Positions 39,552-47,220 of a stretch of 64,000 bases of DNA are shown here, piece by piece. This stretch comes from Spirochaetota bacterium. Its GTDB lineage: Bacteria > Spirochaetota > UBA4802 > JAGODF01. Position numbers and translations under genes: made by a program. A model generated the notes under the pieces. It was not told where the DNA came from, made no database searches, and worked only from the letters and a program-made list of their open reading frames with translations. Numbering within the stretch: position 1 is the first letter of the stretch; the number at the start of each line of letters is the position of its first letter. The stretch is from NCBI GenBank assembly GCA_029974015.1, contig JARKUF010000021.1, positions 40,052 through 104,051 on the forward strand, given 5' to 3'.

Positions 39552-39667
39552 TCCGGTGGTAATGGAGAGGGGGAAACACCTGTCCCCATTCCGAACACAG
39601 AAGTTAAGCCCCTCATCGCCGATGGTACTGCACTGGTAACGGTGTGGGAGAGCAGGACGCCGCCGGT
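39552..39667 (+). rRNA. rrf: 5S ribosomal RNA (unlinked)
   Basis: About 116 nt. The outer helix CCGGTGG / CCGCCGG encloses GGAAACACCTGTCCCCATTC, CGAACACAGAAGTTAAGCCC and GATGGTACTGC...GGGAGAGCAGGACG, all standard 5S elements. It sits 57 bp after der on the plus strand, ~34 kb from the 16S-23S operon, with its own promoter and terminator. Ends are accurate to a few bases. Confidence 0.96.
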
Positions 39668-39686
39668 CCTTCATTATTTATACATC

Positions 39687-39721
39687 AAAAAAACAAGGGG
39701 AAAATACCCCTTGTTTTTTTT
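39687..39721. terminator. Bidirectional terminator (5S rRNA / lipoprotein gene)
   Basis: AAAAAAACAAGGGG-AAAAT-ACCCCTTGTTTTTTTT: a perfect stem flanked by A-run and T-run, so it can serve the plus-strand 5S gene and the minus-strand lipoprotein gene that converge here. Confidence 0.85.
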
Positions 39722-39759
39722 GCCCAAACTTCGATCCGCACATCCGGGAATGCCGGATA

Positions 39760-40197
39760 TCAGTTGCGGCCCCGCACCCTATTTTTTAGGTTGTCGGATT
39801 TCACTTCGTACACAATCCGGAGTATACCACCTTCCTCAATCTTTTCCCGTATGACCGAGCCGCCCTTCACCGCGCTCCCGAACTCGTTGACTATATCTAC
39901 GCCGGTCGATTTCGGGTCAGCCGCCGGCCCCGATACCTTCACTCTCTCAATGATGAATTTTTCGATGACCGCATTCTGTGCGCCGGCAATGGCGCTGTCC
40001 CTGGTGGAACCCGCCGCCATGACTCTGAACGTATCCCCATCTATCCATCCCAAAGAAATCGGGGGCTCCGTTTTCTGTGGTTCTACGACCGTTTTCTGGG
40101 GTTCTTCGGGAGCCTGTACCGTTTCCTCGAATGATTGGCAAGAAAAAGCCGAAAAAACGAGCAAAAACGCGAAACTCAATGATAATCCCTGTCTCAT
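39760..40197 (-). CDS. Lipoprotein, member of a three-gene family
   Basis: 145 aa. A lipoprotein signal (MRQGLSLSFAFLLVFSAFSC, Cys20) is followed by a Pro/Glu/Gln/Thr linker (EEPQKTVVEPQKTEPP). The domain has GWIDGDTFRVMAAGSTRDSA and FGSAVKGGSVIREKIEEGG, then IVYEVKSDNLK. The neighbouring lipoprotein at 40271-40720 has the same blocks, so the two are tandem duplicates. GGAGGTTTAAA precedes the ATG at 40197. Function unknown. Confidence 0.82.
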   Translation of the reverse strand: MRQGLSLSFAFLLVFSAFSCQSFEETVQAPEEPQKTVVEPQKTEPPISLGWIDGDTFRVMAAGSTRDSAIAGAQNAVIEKFIIERVKVSGPAADPKSTGVDIVNEFGSAVKGGSVIREKIEEGGILRIVYEVKSDNLKNRVRGRN

Positions 40198-40217
40198 TTT
40201 AAACCTCCAGAACGACG

Positions 40218-40251
40218 AAAAAAAAGCTGTGATTGTCATCACAGCTTTTTT
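40218..40251 (-). terminator. Terminator between the two paralogous lipoprotein genes
   Basis: AAAAAAAGCTGTGAT-TGTC-ATCACAGCTTTTTT: a near-perfect hairpin with a T-run on either strand. It ends the 40271-40720 gene and lies just upstream of the second gene's ribosome-binding site. Confidence 0.85.
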
Positions 40252-40270
40252 CCCAATTATAGGGGTTTAT

Positions 40271-40720
40271 TTACTGGACCCCGCCCTCTACTTTCTTCTT
40301 CAAGCCGCGGGCGATGACTTCGTATACGACTTCGCAGTTATCGTCTTCGTCGTAGGTTTCTTTGATGACAGAACCACCCCTTACGACCCCGCCGAATTCT
40401 TTCATGACGGCGATACCGGTGGACGCGTAATCGGCCGCGCCAGCGGCGCCTTCAAGGCGTGCTCCCTTGAACTTTTCAATAATGGTCTTCTGCGCCATCA
40501 TGATGGCGGCTTCTTTCGCCGTTCCTCTTCTTTGGATCTTGTTTGTCAACCCAGCTTTAGGCGCACCGGTGGAAGTCACCCTGAACGTATCATCATTAAG
40601 CCAACCCTCGGTTTTGAAGCTTTCACCCTTGACCTGTCCGCCAAGCCCTCTGGGTCCGCAGGATACCACGAAAGCGGCGGCTACCATCATCACAACCGCC
40701 AGTAACAGAAGTTTTTTCAT
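40271..40720 (-). CDS. Lipoprotein, member of a three-gene family
   Basis: 149 aa with a lipoprotein signal (MKKLLLLAVVMMVAAAFVVSC, Cys21). The mature domain has EGWLNDDTFRVTSTGAPKAG, RRGTAKEAAIMMAQKTIIEK, FGGVVRGGSVIKETYDEDD and CEVVYEVIARGLKKKV. It aligns along its length with the protein at 39760-40197 and over the central block with the secreted protein at 15372-15764. Such short domains with a TAKEAA-type helix resemble LPP20-like lipoproteins, but the link is tentative. AAGGAGG precedes the ATG. Confidence 0.85.
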   Translation of the reverse strand: MKKLLLLAVVMMVAAAFVVSCGPRGLGGQVKGESFKTEGWLNDDTFRVTSTGAPKAGLTNKIQRRGTAKEAAIMMAQKTIIEKFKGARLEGAAGAADYASTGIAVMKEFGGVVRGGSVIKETYDEDDNCEVVYEVIARGLKKKVEGGVQ

Positions 40721-40761
40721 ACAAACTCCTCCTTGTAATTTTGAGTGCGTTCTTAAAAACC

Positions 40762-40814
40762 GCAATGCCGTGATGGCATCGCAAAGACTGCAATACCGGC
40801 CAGAGACCGGTATT
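40762..40814 (-). promoter_or_regulatory. Two hairpins in the leader of the lipoprotein gene
   Basis: GCAATGCC-GTGAT-GGCATCGC (40762-40782, one mismatch) and AATACCGG-CCAGAGA-CCGGTATT (40792-40814, perfect). They lie 40-95 bp upstream of the start at 40720, with no T-run. They could be an operator or an RNA leader structure. Confidence 0.5.
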
Positions 40815-41051
40815 ACTTAATACACCGATTAGCTTGCCAAAATTACCTTATATAATACAAAGAGATAAGTGGAGCGTCAACAGAAAATTCGTTTTTTTTC
40901 TCCGAATATCGCAAGAAATGTTAGCCAGAAACTAATCAAACAATCACTTATTTTGTCATTTTTCCCGCTGGCCGGCCGCAGAAAGGACCAAGGGCGGGTG
41001 TTTCAGGAAAACGGAAACGCCACATTACCCGGCCTCGGCCCTCCCCGGGCC

Positions 41052-41588
41052 TTAGCGCTCCGCAATGACAGAGCGCGCAGTCAGGACCATCAGTACCGTC
41101 GCCACGCCGATATTCAGGGCAAACCAGAGAAAGTACATCTCCCTGTTTTCGTTCCAATAAAACATCAGGCCCGAGCCGTACCCGGTCCCGTATCCAAGTA
41201 TTATGAAGCGACAGTATTTGACGAAGATGTTCGCCGCCGTATCGCCCATTTCCTCCGAAGAAACCACCATGCGGTCCAGAAAATACTTTCTAACCGGCGG
41301 AAGGACCAGGAAAAGGGCCGCCGTTACGAGGGCCGACTGGAAGAGCCAGTGTGGAATCTGGGCCAGGAGAATACCCGAAAGAGATGTGACCAGGACGACG
41401 ATGATAACCAGGGAAATACTGTATTTCATGGTCATCTTTCCCCTGATTGTATCCACCAGGGGTTTCATGTCCGTCAGTTCCTTTCTGGTGTATTCCGTTT
41501 TTGCGGTGAAAATCCCCAAATAATGGGCGGCAATAAGGATAATGACTAAATAAATGGCGTACACCGCTACAATGCTGACAATGGCCAT
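41052..41588 (-). CDS. Membrane protein of unknown function
   Basis: 178 aa with about four to five transmembrane helices (VSIVAVYAIYLVIILIAAHY, ISLVIIVVLVTSLSGILLA, SALVTAALFLVLPPV, FLWFALNIGVATVLMVLTA). A loop has SEEMGDTAANIFVKYCRF. No family recognised. It is 14 bp downstream of purN and last in the phasin-like/UbiB-tail/purN run. Confidence 0.75.
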   Translation of the reverse strand: MAIVSIVAVYAIYLVIILIAAHYLGIFTAKTEYTRKELTDMKPLVDTIRGKMTMKYSISLVIIVVLVTSLSGILLAQIPHWLFQSALVTAALFLVLPPVRKYFLDRMVVSSEEMGDTAANIFVKYCRFIILGYGTGYGSGLMFYWNENREMYFLWFALNIGVATVLMVLTARSVIAER

Positions 41589-41602
41589 GATTCGTTTCTC
41601 CT

Positions 41603-42211
41603 TTATATTATGATGACCTTTCTGCCCTTCACCTTAAGGCTGCCCTGGCAGAAAAGCCTCACGGATTCCGGGAGGATCCGGTGTTCTTCTTTTAAAATTC
41701 GCGCGGCGAGGCTTTCCGCGGTATCATCCTTTTCCACGGCCACCGGCGCCTGGAGGATAATGGGTCCCGTATCGGTCCCCTCGTCGATGAAATGGGTGGT
41801 ACAGCCGCTTATCTTCACCCCGTATTCGAAGGCCTGCCTCTGCCCGTCCACGCCGGGAAACGAGGGAAGCAGGGCCGGGTGGATGTTGATTATGCGGTTG
41901 GCGAAGGCCTTTACGAAAACGGGAGATAGAATCCTCATGTATCCCGCCGCGACGATGAGGTCCGTTTTCGCCTTTTTCATAAGGGCGATAATCGCCTTTT
42001 CGAACTCCCCTTTCCCGCCGTAGGCCCTGGGGTCCACGAAATGGGCCCCCATCCCGTATTGTCGGGCAGTCTCCAAGGCCCTTGCCTCTTCCCTGTCCGA
42101 CACGAGAATACCCAGGGTGGCGTCGATATCGCCTGCCCTGATCTTTTCCGCCACAGCAGTGAAGTTGGAGCCACGGCCCGAGGCCAGGAACGACACCACC
42201 TTCTTTTTCAT
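41603..42211 (-). CDS. purN: Phosphoribosylglycinamide formyltransferase
   Basis: Folate-dependent GAR transformylase of purine synthesis. VVSFLASGRGSNFTAVAEKI, VAAGYMRILSPVFVKAF, the active-site NIHPALLPSFPGVDGQRQAF and GCTTHFIDEGTDTGPIILQA are complete, including the catalytic N-H-D set. 202 aa is typical. Confidence 0.97.
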   Translation of the reverse strand: MKKKVVSFLASGRGSNFTAVAEKIRAGDIDATLGILVSDREEARALETARQYGMGAHFVDPRAYGGKGEFEKAIIALMKKAKTDLIVAAGYMRILSPVFVKAFANRIINIHPALLPSFPGVDGQRQAFEYGVKISGCTTHFIDEGTDTGPIILQAPVAVEKDDTAESLAARILKEEHRILPESVRLFCQGSLKVKGRKVIII

Positions 42212-42236
42212 ATCTTCCCTTTCCAGACGATCGATA

Positions 42237-42548
42237 TCACCGCCATGAAGCCCAAAGGCCCGTAGCGATAAAGCCCGCCAGACCCAGGACGGAAATGCCC
42301 CGCCACAAGGGGGGTATCCCCGAAAGCACCATCAATGCGGGACCTATTATCAGAGAGGCCGTCACTATGGCAAACACAATCCTGTTGCCGGTCATGTCAT
42401 GGCGGCCTATCATCGCCGCGAGGACACGGTACTCGGACTTTATCTTCATCCGGGCATGTTTCACCATGCTAAGGAGCACCCCCACTTCCCACGGGAGCTC
42501 CTTAGCCAGGATGTCCATCTCCGAGGCGGCCCCGGATATGCGGACCAC
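42237..42548 (-). CDS. Small membrane protein resembling the C-terminal tail of UbiB/AarF kinases
   Basis: 103 aa from a GTG at 42548. The sequence AKELPWEVGVLLSMVKHARM, then ...GNRIVFAIVTASLIIGPALM and two membrane helices (VLSGIPPLWRGISVLGLAGF), reads like the last ~100 residues of UbiB-type kinases: a charged helix followed by two transmembrane segments. No kinase domain precedes it. It is either a gene remnant or a stand-alone tail. The GTG lies just after the TAA of the phasin-like gene (TAAGGTG), so translation is coupled; an ATG at 42596 would overlap that gene. Confidence 0.6.
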   Translation of the reverse strand: MVRISGAASEMDILAKELPWEVGVLLSMVKHARMKIKSEYRVLAAMIGRHDMTGNRIVFAIVTASLIIGPALMVLSGIPPLWRGISVLGLAGFIATGLWASWR

Positions 42549-42549
42549 C

Positions 42550-42858
42550 TTATTGGCCTTCCCTCTCCTCGAGCTTCTTTTCCAGATCTTCCACACGCTT
42601 TTTAAGCTCGTCGTACTCCGCCCTTGTGTGGAGCCCTAACTTGTCCAGGGCCTTTCTGGTAAAATTGGAAACTTGCTCCTCCGCATTTTTCCGGGCCTCC
42701 TCTGTTTGTTTGAGGATATCCTCGACAAACTTCTTCCCTTCCCCCTCGGCGAGCTTCGCCTCCTGGGCGAAATTTTTTGCCCACTCTTCAATTTTTTCCT
42801 TGCTCATGGCCGCCAGGCCTACCCCCGTAAGAAGCGCCTTTTTGATGGAATCTATCAT
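42550..42858 (-). CDS. Phasin-superfamily-like coiled-coil protein
   Basis: 102 aa: MIDSIKKALLTGVGLAAMSK, EKIEEWAKNFAQEAKLAEGE, then GKKFVEDILKQTEEARKNAE and a C-terminal heptad coil (LKKRVEDLEKKLEEREG). This pattern, an N-terminal glycine-containing helix and a long coiled coil, matches the small phasin-superfamily proteins that often sit beside ubiB genes. AAGGAGGACAGG precedes the ATG. Role unknown; membrane- or granule-associated scaffolding is possible. Confidence 0.75.
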   Translation of the reverse strand: MIDSIKKALLTGVGLAAMSKEKIEEWAKNFAQEAKLAEGEGKKFVEDILKQTEEARKNAEEQVSNFTRKALDKLGLHTRAEYDELKKRVEDLEKKLEEREGQ

Positions 42859-43072
42859 CCTGTCCTCCTTTGCCTATTGTCCCGCACCGGCATTTTCCCG
42901 GTCTGCGGATTTCGGGATTTGTTACCGCCGAAGCTTTGACCGTAGTTACCCCTGAATATACATATCCCCCCCGGTCCTGTCAATAATTGTGTTTTTTTTC
43001 CTCTCTTGCATCAAAATATATTTGCCGATTCCCGCCGCCCCTGTAGCCTGGAAACCACATCCGGAGGTCGAT

Positions 43073-43738
43073 ATGGAAATTAAAGTACTGAAAAACATCT
43101 TCGAATCCAACAGGGAACGCGCCTCTGAAATCCGGGAACTCCTGAAAAAGAAAAAAGTCTATATGATAGACCTCATGAGCTCCCCGGGCTCAGGGAAAAC
43201 CACCATCACCGACAGGCTCATTGGGGCCCTCAAAAAGGACTACCGGATTGCCGCCATTGAAGGCGATATCAAGACGACAAAGGACGCGGAGAAGCTGGCT
43301 AAACATGGCATCCCCATCGTCCAGATCGAAACGTCCCTGTTTAACAGCGACTGCCACCTGGAAAGCTCCTGGATAATGAAATGCCTGGAAGGCTTCAATC
43401 TGGACGATCTGGACCTGGTGATTATTGAAAATATCGGAAACCTCGTCTGCCCCGCGGAATTCGAACTCGGGGACGATGAGCGGATCGTGGTACTTTCGGT
43501 CACGGAAGGGGAGGACAAGCCCTTGAAATATCCTCCAATGTTCATCTCTTCGAAGACCCTGCTCCTGAACAAGATTGACCTCCTCCCCCACATCGAGTAC
43601 GACCTCAATGAGGTCCTGGAAAATGTGAAGCGTACCAACCCTAATATGATGGTTTTCCAGATGAGCGCCTTCACCGGGGAGGGGTTCGAGCCATTTTTAC
43701 AGTATCTTCGCGGCAACATCGACGCGAAAATACGATGA
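43073..43738 (+). CDS. hypB: Hydrogenase nickel-incorporation GTPase HypB
   Basis: SIMIBI-class GTPase delivering nickel to [NiFe] hydrogenase (or urease-like targets). The P-loop is LMSSPGSGKTT; EGDIKTTKDAEKL, IENIGNLVCPAEFELGDDER, SVTEGEDKPLKYP and NKIDLLPH are HypB blocks. 221 aa. There is no histidine-rich N-terminal nickel-storage region. GGAGGTCGAT precedes the ATG. It is alone here: no hypA, hypCDEF or hydrogenase genes are in the window. Confidence 0.93.
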   Translation: MEIKVLKNIFESNRERASEIRELLKKKKVYMIDLMSSPGSGKTTITDRLIGALKKDYRIAAIEGDIKTTKDAEKLAKHGIPIVQIETSLFNSDCHLESSWIMKCLEGFNLDDLDLVIIENIGNLVCPAEFELGDDERIVVLSVTEGEDKPLKYPPMFISSKTLLLNKIDLLPHIEYDLNEVLENVKRTNPNMMVFQMSAFTGEGFEPFLQYLRGNIDAKIR

Positions 43739-43765
43739 AGGTCCCGGCGAATTGCCGATTGGGCC

Positions 43766-45160
43766 ATGACCCATCGAACAAAAATTGAGGACGCGGTACG
43801 AAGGCTCTCAGAGGTCCTTCCCCCCGAAACCATCACCACCGATCCCCTGATTCTGGCAAAATACTCCCGGGACGAAACTCCCGACATGGAGCGAACGCCC
43901 GACATTCTGGTGATGGCCCGCTCTGCCGTCGACGTGAGCGAAACGATGAAGGTCTGCTCTTCCCTCGACCTTCCCGTAATTCCCCGGGGAGGCGGCACCG
44001 GAGTCGCCGGTGGCGCCATACCGGCGGAAGGGGGCCTGGTCCTCTCCCTGGAGAAGATGGACCGCATCATCGAAATCGATACGGAAAACCTTACGGCCGT
44101 GGTAGAACCCGGCGCTATCACCGGGGATATTCAGGAGCACGCCCTCAGGGCGGGCCTTATGTATCCTCCGGACCCCTCGAGCCTCGACTCCTGCACAATA
44201 GGGGGGAATGTCGCCGTAAGCGCCGGCGGCCCCCGTGCAGTGAAATACGGCACCACGAAAGACTATGTGACTGGCCTGGAGTTCGTCCTCCCCACGGGAG
44301 AAATCATCACTACCGGGGGGAAATACATCAAGAACGCCACGCCATACGGACTTGCGGCCCTCATCACCGGCTCCGAAGGGACCCTGGCGGTAATCACAAA
44401 AATCTTCTTGAAGCTTGTCCCGGCGCCGCCAGCTTCCATAGACCTCCTCATCCCCTTCGACGATATCGGGACCGCCCTGAAGGCGGTCCATACAATCACC
44501 TCGGGCAGGATTGTTCCCGCGGCCATCGAGTTCATGGAAGAAGACGCCCTTCGCCTCGTGGCGGGTTATCTGGGCCGGGAAATGCCCTTCCCCCTTGCAA
44601 AGGCCCATCTCCTCATCCAACTGGACGGCCCGGGCGATGAGGACGTGTATCGACAGGCGGAGTCCATCACCCGCCTCCTGAAATTAGACGGGGAGAGTGT
44701 CATCGCGGCGGCCACCGCGGAACAGCGGTCATTTATCTGGAAGGCGCGGCGGGCCATACGTGAAGCCATCACCAGGGAAAGCCCGATCTTCTTGGCGGAG
44801 GACACCGTGGTTCCCAGGGCCGCCATCCACGATTTCATCATCACTTTGAAACGTGAGTTCCGCTCCAGGGGACTTCGCTCCATCATGTTCGGCCACGCCG
44901 GGGACGGAAATGTCCATGTGGACGTTTTAAAGGGGGGCATGCCGGAAGAAAAATGGAAGCCGCTTATAGCGGCACTGCGGACCATCATTTACGGCACGGC
45001 GATATCTTTCGGCGGGACTATCTCCGGCGAGCACGGAATAGGCTTTACCAAGAGGGAATACCTTCCCATGGCCCTGAATGAAGCGGAGCTGGCCCTCATG
45101 CGCCGCATCAAGAGGGCCTTCGATCCCCGGGGAATTCTAAATCCCGGGAAGAAAATATAA
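43766..45160 (+). CDS. glcD: FAD-linked oxidase, GlcD/lactate dehydrogenase family
   Basis: 464 aa flavoprotein of the FAD_binding_4/FAD-oxidase_C type, oxidising 2-hydroxy acids such as glycolate or D-lactate. The FAD-binding PRGGGTGVAGGA and TIGGNVAVSAGGPRAVKYGT are clear. The C-terminal domain has FGHAGDGNVHVDVL and GTISGEHGIGFTKREYL, then RRIKRAFDPRGILNPGKK. No GlcE/GlcF or iron-sulfur partner is adjacent, so the electron acceptor is unknown. It begins 28 bp after hypB. Confidence 0.92.
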   Translation: MTHRTKIEDAVRRLSEVLPPETITTDPLILAKYSRDETPDMERTPDILVMARSAVDVSETMKVCSSLDLPVIPRGGGTGVAGGAIPAEGGLVLSLEKMDRIIEIDTENLTAVVEPGAITGDIQEHALRAGLMYPPDPSSLDSCTIGGNVAVSAGGPRAVKYGTTKDYVTGLEFVLPTGEIITTGGKYIKNATPYGLAALITGSEGTLAVITKIFLKLVPAPPASIDLLIPFDDIGTALKAVHTITSGRIVPAAIEFMEEDALRLVAGYLGREMPFPLAKAHLLIQLDGPGDEDVYRQAESITRLLKLDGESVIAAATAEQRSFIWKARRAIREAITRESPIFLAEDTVVPRAAIHDFIITLKREFRSRGLRSIMFGHAGDGNVHVDVLKGGMPEEKWKPLIAALRTIIYGTAISFGGTISGEHGIGFTKREYLPMALNEAELALMRRIKRAFDPRGILNPGKKI

Positions 45161-45278
45161 GGCCCCAGAGTAATTAATGCATAACAATGCATTTTTCAAG
45201 CCCGGATATCATCCGCAATTATCATTGACACCGCGGAATTGCCGAGAAAACTAATAAAAAAACTTCGGGGGTGGACCC

Positions 45279-45923
45279 ATGCACCAGATAATCGAAACCG
45301 AATTCAAAGGCGGCCTGAGAGGCGACGCCCTCTTTCTTAATGTTCAACAGATCAGGAAGGAATTCAAATACCTTGGGATATGGTACGCCAGGGACGGGAA
45401 CGAGGCCACCTTCATCACCACGGAAATTTACGGCCGAAGCGGGGAACCGGCGGAAAAGCCCAGAGACTACCTGGAGGAAATTAAAGAGAACAGCTTCAAG
45501 CAGATAAAGCGGATTGAGCTCACCATGAAACACGACTGGCTCTGGATTGCCACCAGGATCGACGGCGATACATACTGCAAACTGAAGGCCGACAATATGA
45601 TGAGCGGTCACACCTATATAAATTACCGCACAATCCGGAATAAAAGCACCGGATTCGACCTCCTGGATAAAGGAGTTTTTAAGGGAGGGACAGCCGATTT
45701 CTTCCGCCTGGGCAGCGAAGACCTCAGGAGCAAGGAGGATTACAGCGACGCCATTATGTATGTGATCATGGCCAGGGACATTCCCCCGGCTGACTGGATG
45801 TCTGACCGCTCCTGTCTGGGAGTCCAGAACGTACCCGTCCTGGTCCCCCAGTGTACCTTCACAACAGACAGGAAGTATAGCGACTGGGCAGGGCAGAACC
45901 CCATGGCAAACGTGAAAAGTTGA
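45279..45923 (+). CDS. Protein of unknown function
   Basis: 214 aa, soluble, no signal peptide, moderately charged (MHQIIETEFKGGLRGDALFL start). Mid-region motifs are KHDWLWIATRIDGDTYCKLK and GHTYINYRTIRNKSTGFDLL; the end is CTFTTDRKYSDWAGQNPMAN. No family recognised. GGGGGTGG precedes the ATG. It is 7 bp upstream of the ADP-ribosylglycohydrolase-like gene, so the two form a likely two-gene operon. Confidence 0.75.
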   Translation: MHQIIETEFKGGLRGDALFLNVQQIRKEFKYLGIWYARDGNEATFITTEIYGRSGEPAEKPRDYLEEIKENSFKQIKRIELTMKHDWLWIATRIDGDTYCKLKADNMMSGHTYINYRTIRNKSTGFDLLDKGVFKGGTADFFRLGSEDLRSKEDYSDAIMYVIMARDIPPADWMSDRSCLGVQNVPVLVPQCTFTTDRKYSDWAGQNPMANVKS

Positions 45924-45930
45924 TACTTCC

Positions 45931-47220
45931 ATGGACGTCCCCTTCGACAGGGCCGCCGCGGCCTGGTGGTGCGGCATTCTTGGCGATGCTCTGGGATCGC
46001 CTCTGAACGGCCTGGGGAAGGGGCATATCCGCGCGGCCCTTGGGAAAATTGACGGATACATCGATGCATGGCCCGCTCTAAAAGGAAAGGAAACGCGCTG
46101 GAAGAAGCCCGGCCTCTACACGGCGGCCTCCCAGATGGCCCTTGTGGTATATCTGGCCGATAAAGAAAAAAGAAAGGGAGATACCGGTTTCATCAGCCAT
46201 ATCGCCGCCGCTTCGCGCCACGGGAGCGGCCCCCACGGCATTTTCCGCCATCCCGACCTCCTGCTCCGGGAGATGATACGCCGATGCGCGGCCCTCGATG
46301 AGGGCGGAAACGACGCCCCGTCGGGCAGGGCAGCGGACCTTGCGCCGCCCCTGCTCCTCTTCCTCCCCTTCGCCACGCACCCTTTTCGCCGTAGCGGAAA
46401 CCTGGTCCTCGACACACTCGCCTTCGCCGCGATGGTCACCCGCGACGAATACGCCGCGGCGGGCTCCGCCATCATGGTGTCCGTCCTCGCATCCCTCTTG
46501 GGCGCATCGACTGTAATCGACGGCGTCGCGGACCTCGTCATCGAGGCCGCAAAAACCGCAACGGAGGCCATCGCCGGAAATCCGCCCCGGATTTTCGACT
46601 TGAAATTCAACCCGCAACGCATGGCGGAAAAATCGCTCCATCTCCTTCGGGCCATGGAAATAGCGTGCCGCGGGGAAGGGCCCGGAACCTGCGAGAAAGA
46701 AATCTGCGAACACGCGGGAAATCTGCTGGGACACACCATAACACACGCATCAGTGAACCATCCCCTGACCCTCCTGCCCTTCGCGCTTTCGTTTTTTAAG
46801 GCACATATCGGCGTGCCTCGAGACGCCCTCTTCCGTGCCGCGGAGGAAGGGGGCGCTGCGGGGACCCTCGCCTCCACTGTGGGGGTGCTTCTCGGGGCGC
46901 ACCTCGGAGTCAACGCCGTGCCGCAGCGGCTCCGGGACGGCCTGGTAAACAGGGGAAGGATGGAACAGTATGTGGAGAGGGCCTCGTCCGCACTTCCTCT
47001 GAGGTTTTCGATGGAAGAATTCCTTGACTCTGAATCCGCCCTCACCGTGAAAGAGCAGGAAGAGCTGAATGCCCGGCTCCGACATGTGAAGACGAAAGAA
47101 AAAAAACCGAAAGTCCCTCGCGACAGGGAAAACAGCCTGAATCGGCATGTGGTGGAAAGCTGGACAAAACTTGACAGGGCGAAGTGGAGGAAGCGGGACA
47201 GGGAGGACTATAGCGAATAG
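45931..47220 (+). CDS. ADP-ribosylglycohydrolase-like protein with lost metal sites
   Basis: 429 aa. The fold is recognisable: WWCGILGDALGSPLNG at the N-terminus, then ...GLYTAASQMALVVYL at 62-74 and EEGGAAGTLASTVGVLLGAH near 305-324. In active DraG-type enzymes these positions read YTDDTQMAL and GGDTDTNAA, and the aspartates hold the two magnesium ions. Here they are AAS and AAG, so catalysis of the standard kind should be lost. The C-terminal ~70 residues are Lys/Arg/Glu-rich. It may be a binding pseudoenzyme. It ends overlapping the convergent hotdog gene by 13 bp. Confidence 0.78.
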   Translation: MDVPFDRAAAAWWCGILGDALGSPLNGLGKGHIRAALGKIDGYIDAWPALKGKETRWKKPGLYTAASQMALVVYLADKEKRKGDTGFISHIAAASRHGSGPHGIFRHPDLLLREMIRRCAALDEGGNDAPSGRAADLAPPLLLFLPFATHPFRRSGNLVLDTLAFAAMVTRDEYAAAGSAIMVSVLASLLGASTVIDGVADLVIEAAKTATEAIAGNPPRIFDLKFNPQRMAEKSLHLLRAMEIACRGEGPGTCEKEICEHAGNLLGHTITHASVNHPLTLLPFALSFFKAHIGVPRDALFRAAEEGGAAGTLASTVGVLLGAHLGVNAVPQRLRDGLVNRGRMEQYVERASSALPLRFSMEEFLDSESALTVKEQEELNARLRHVKTKEKKPKVPRDRENSLNRHVVESWTKLDRAKWRKRDREDYSE

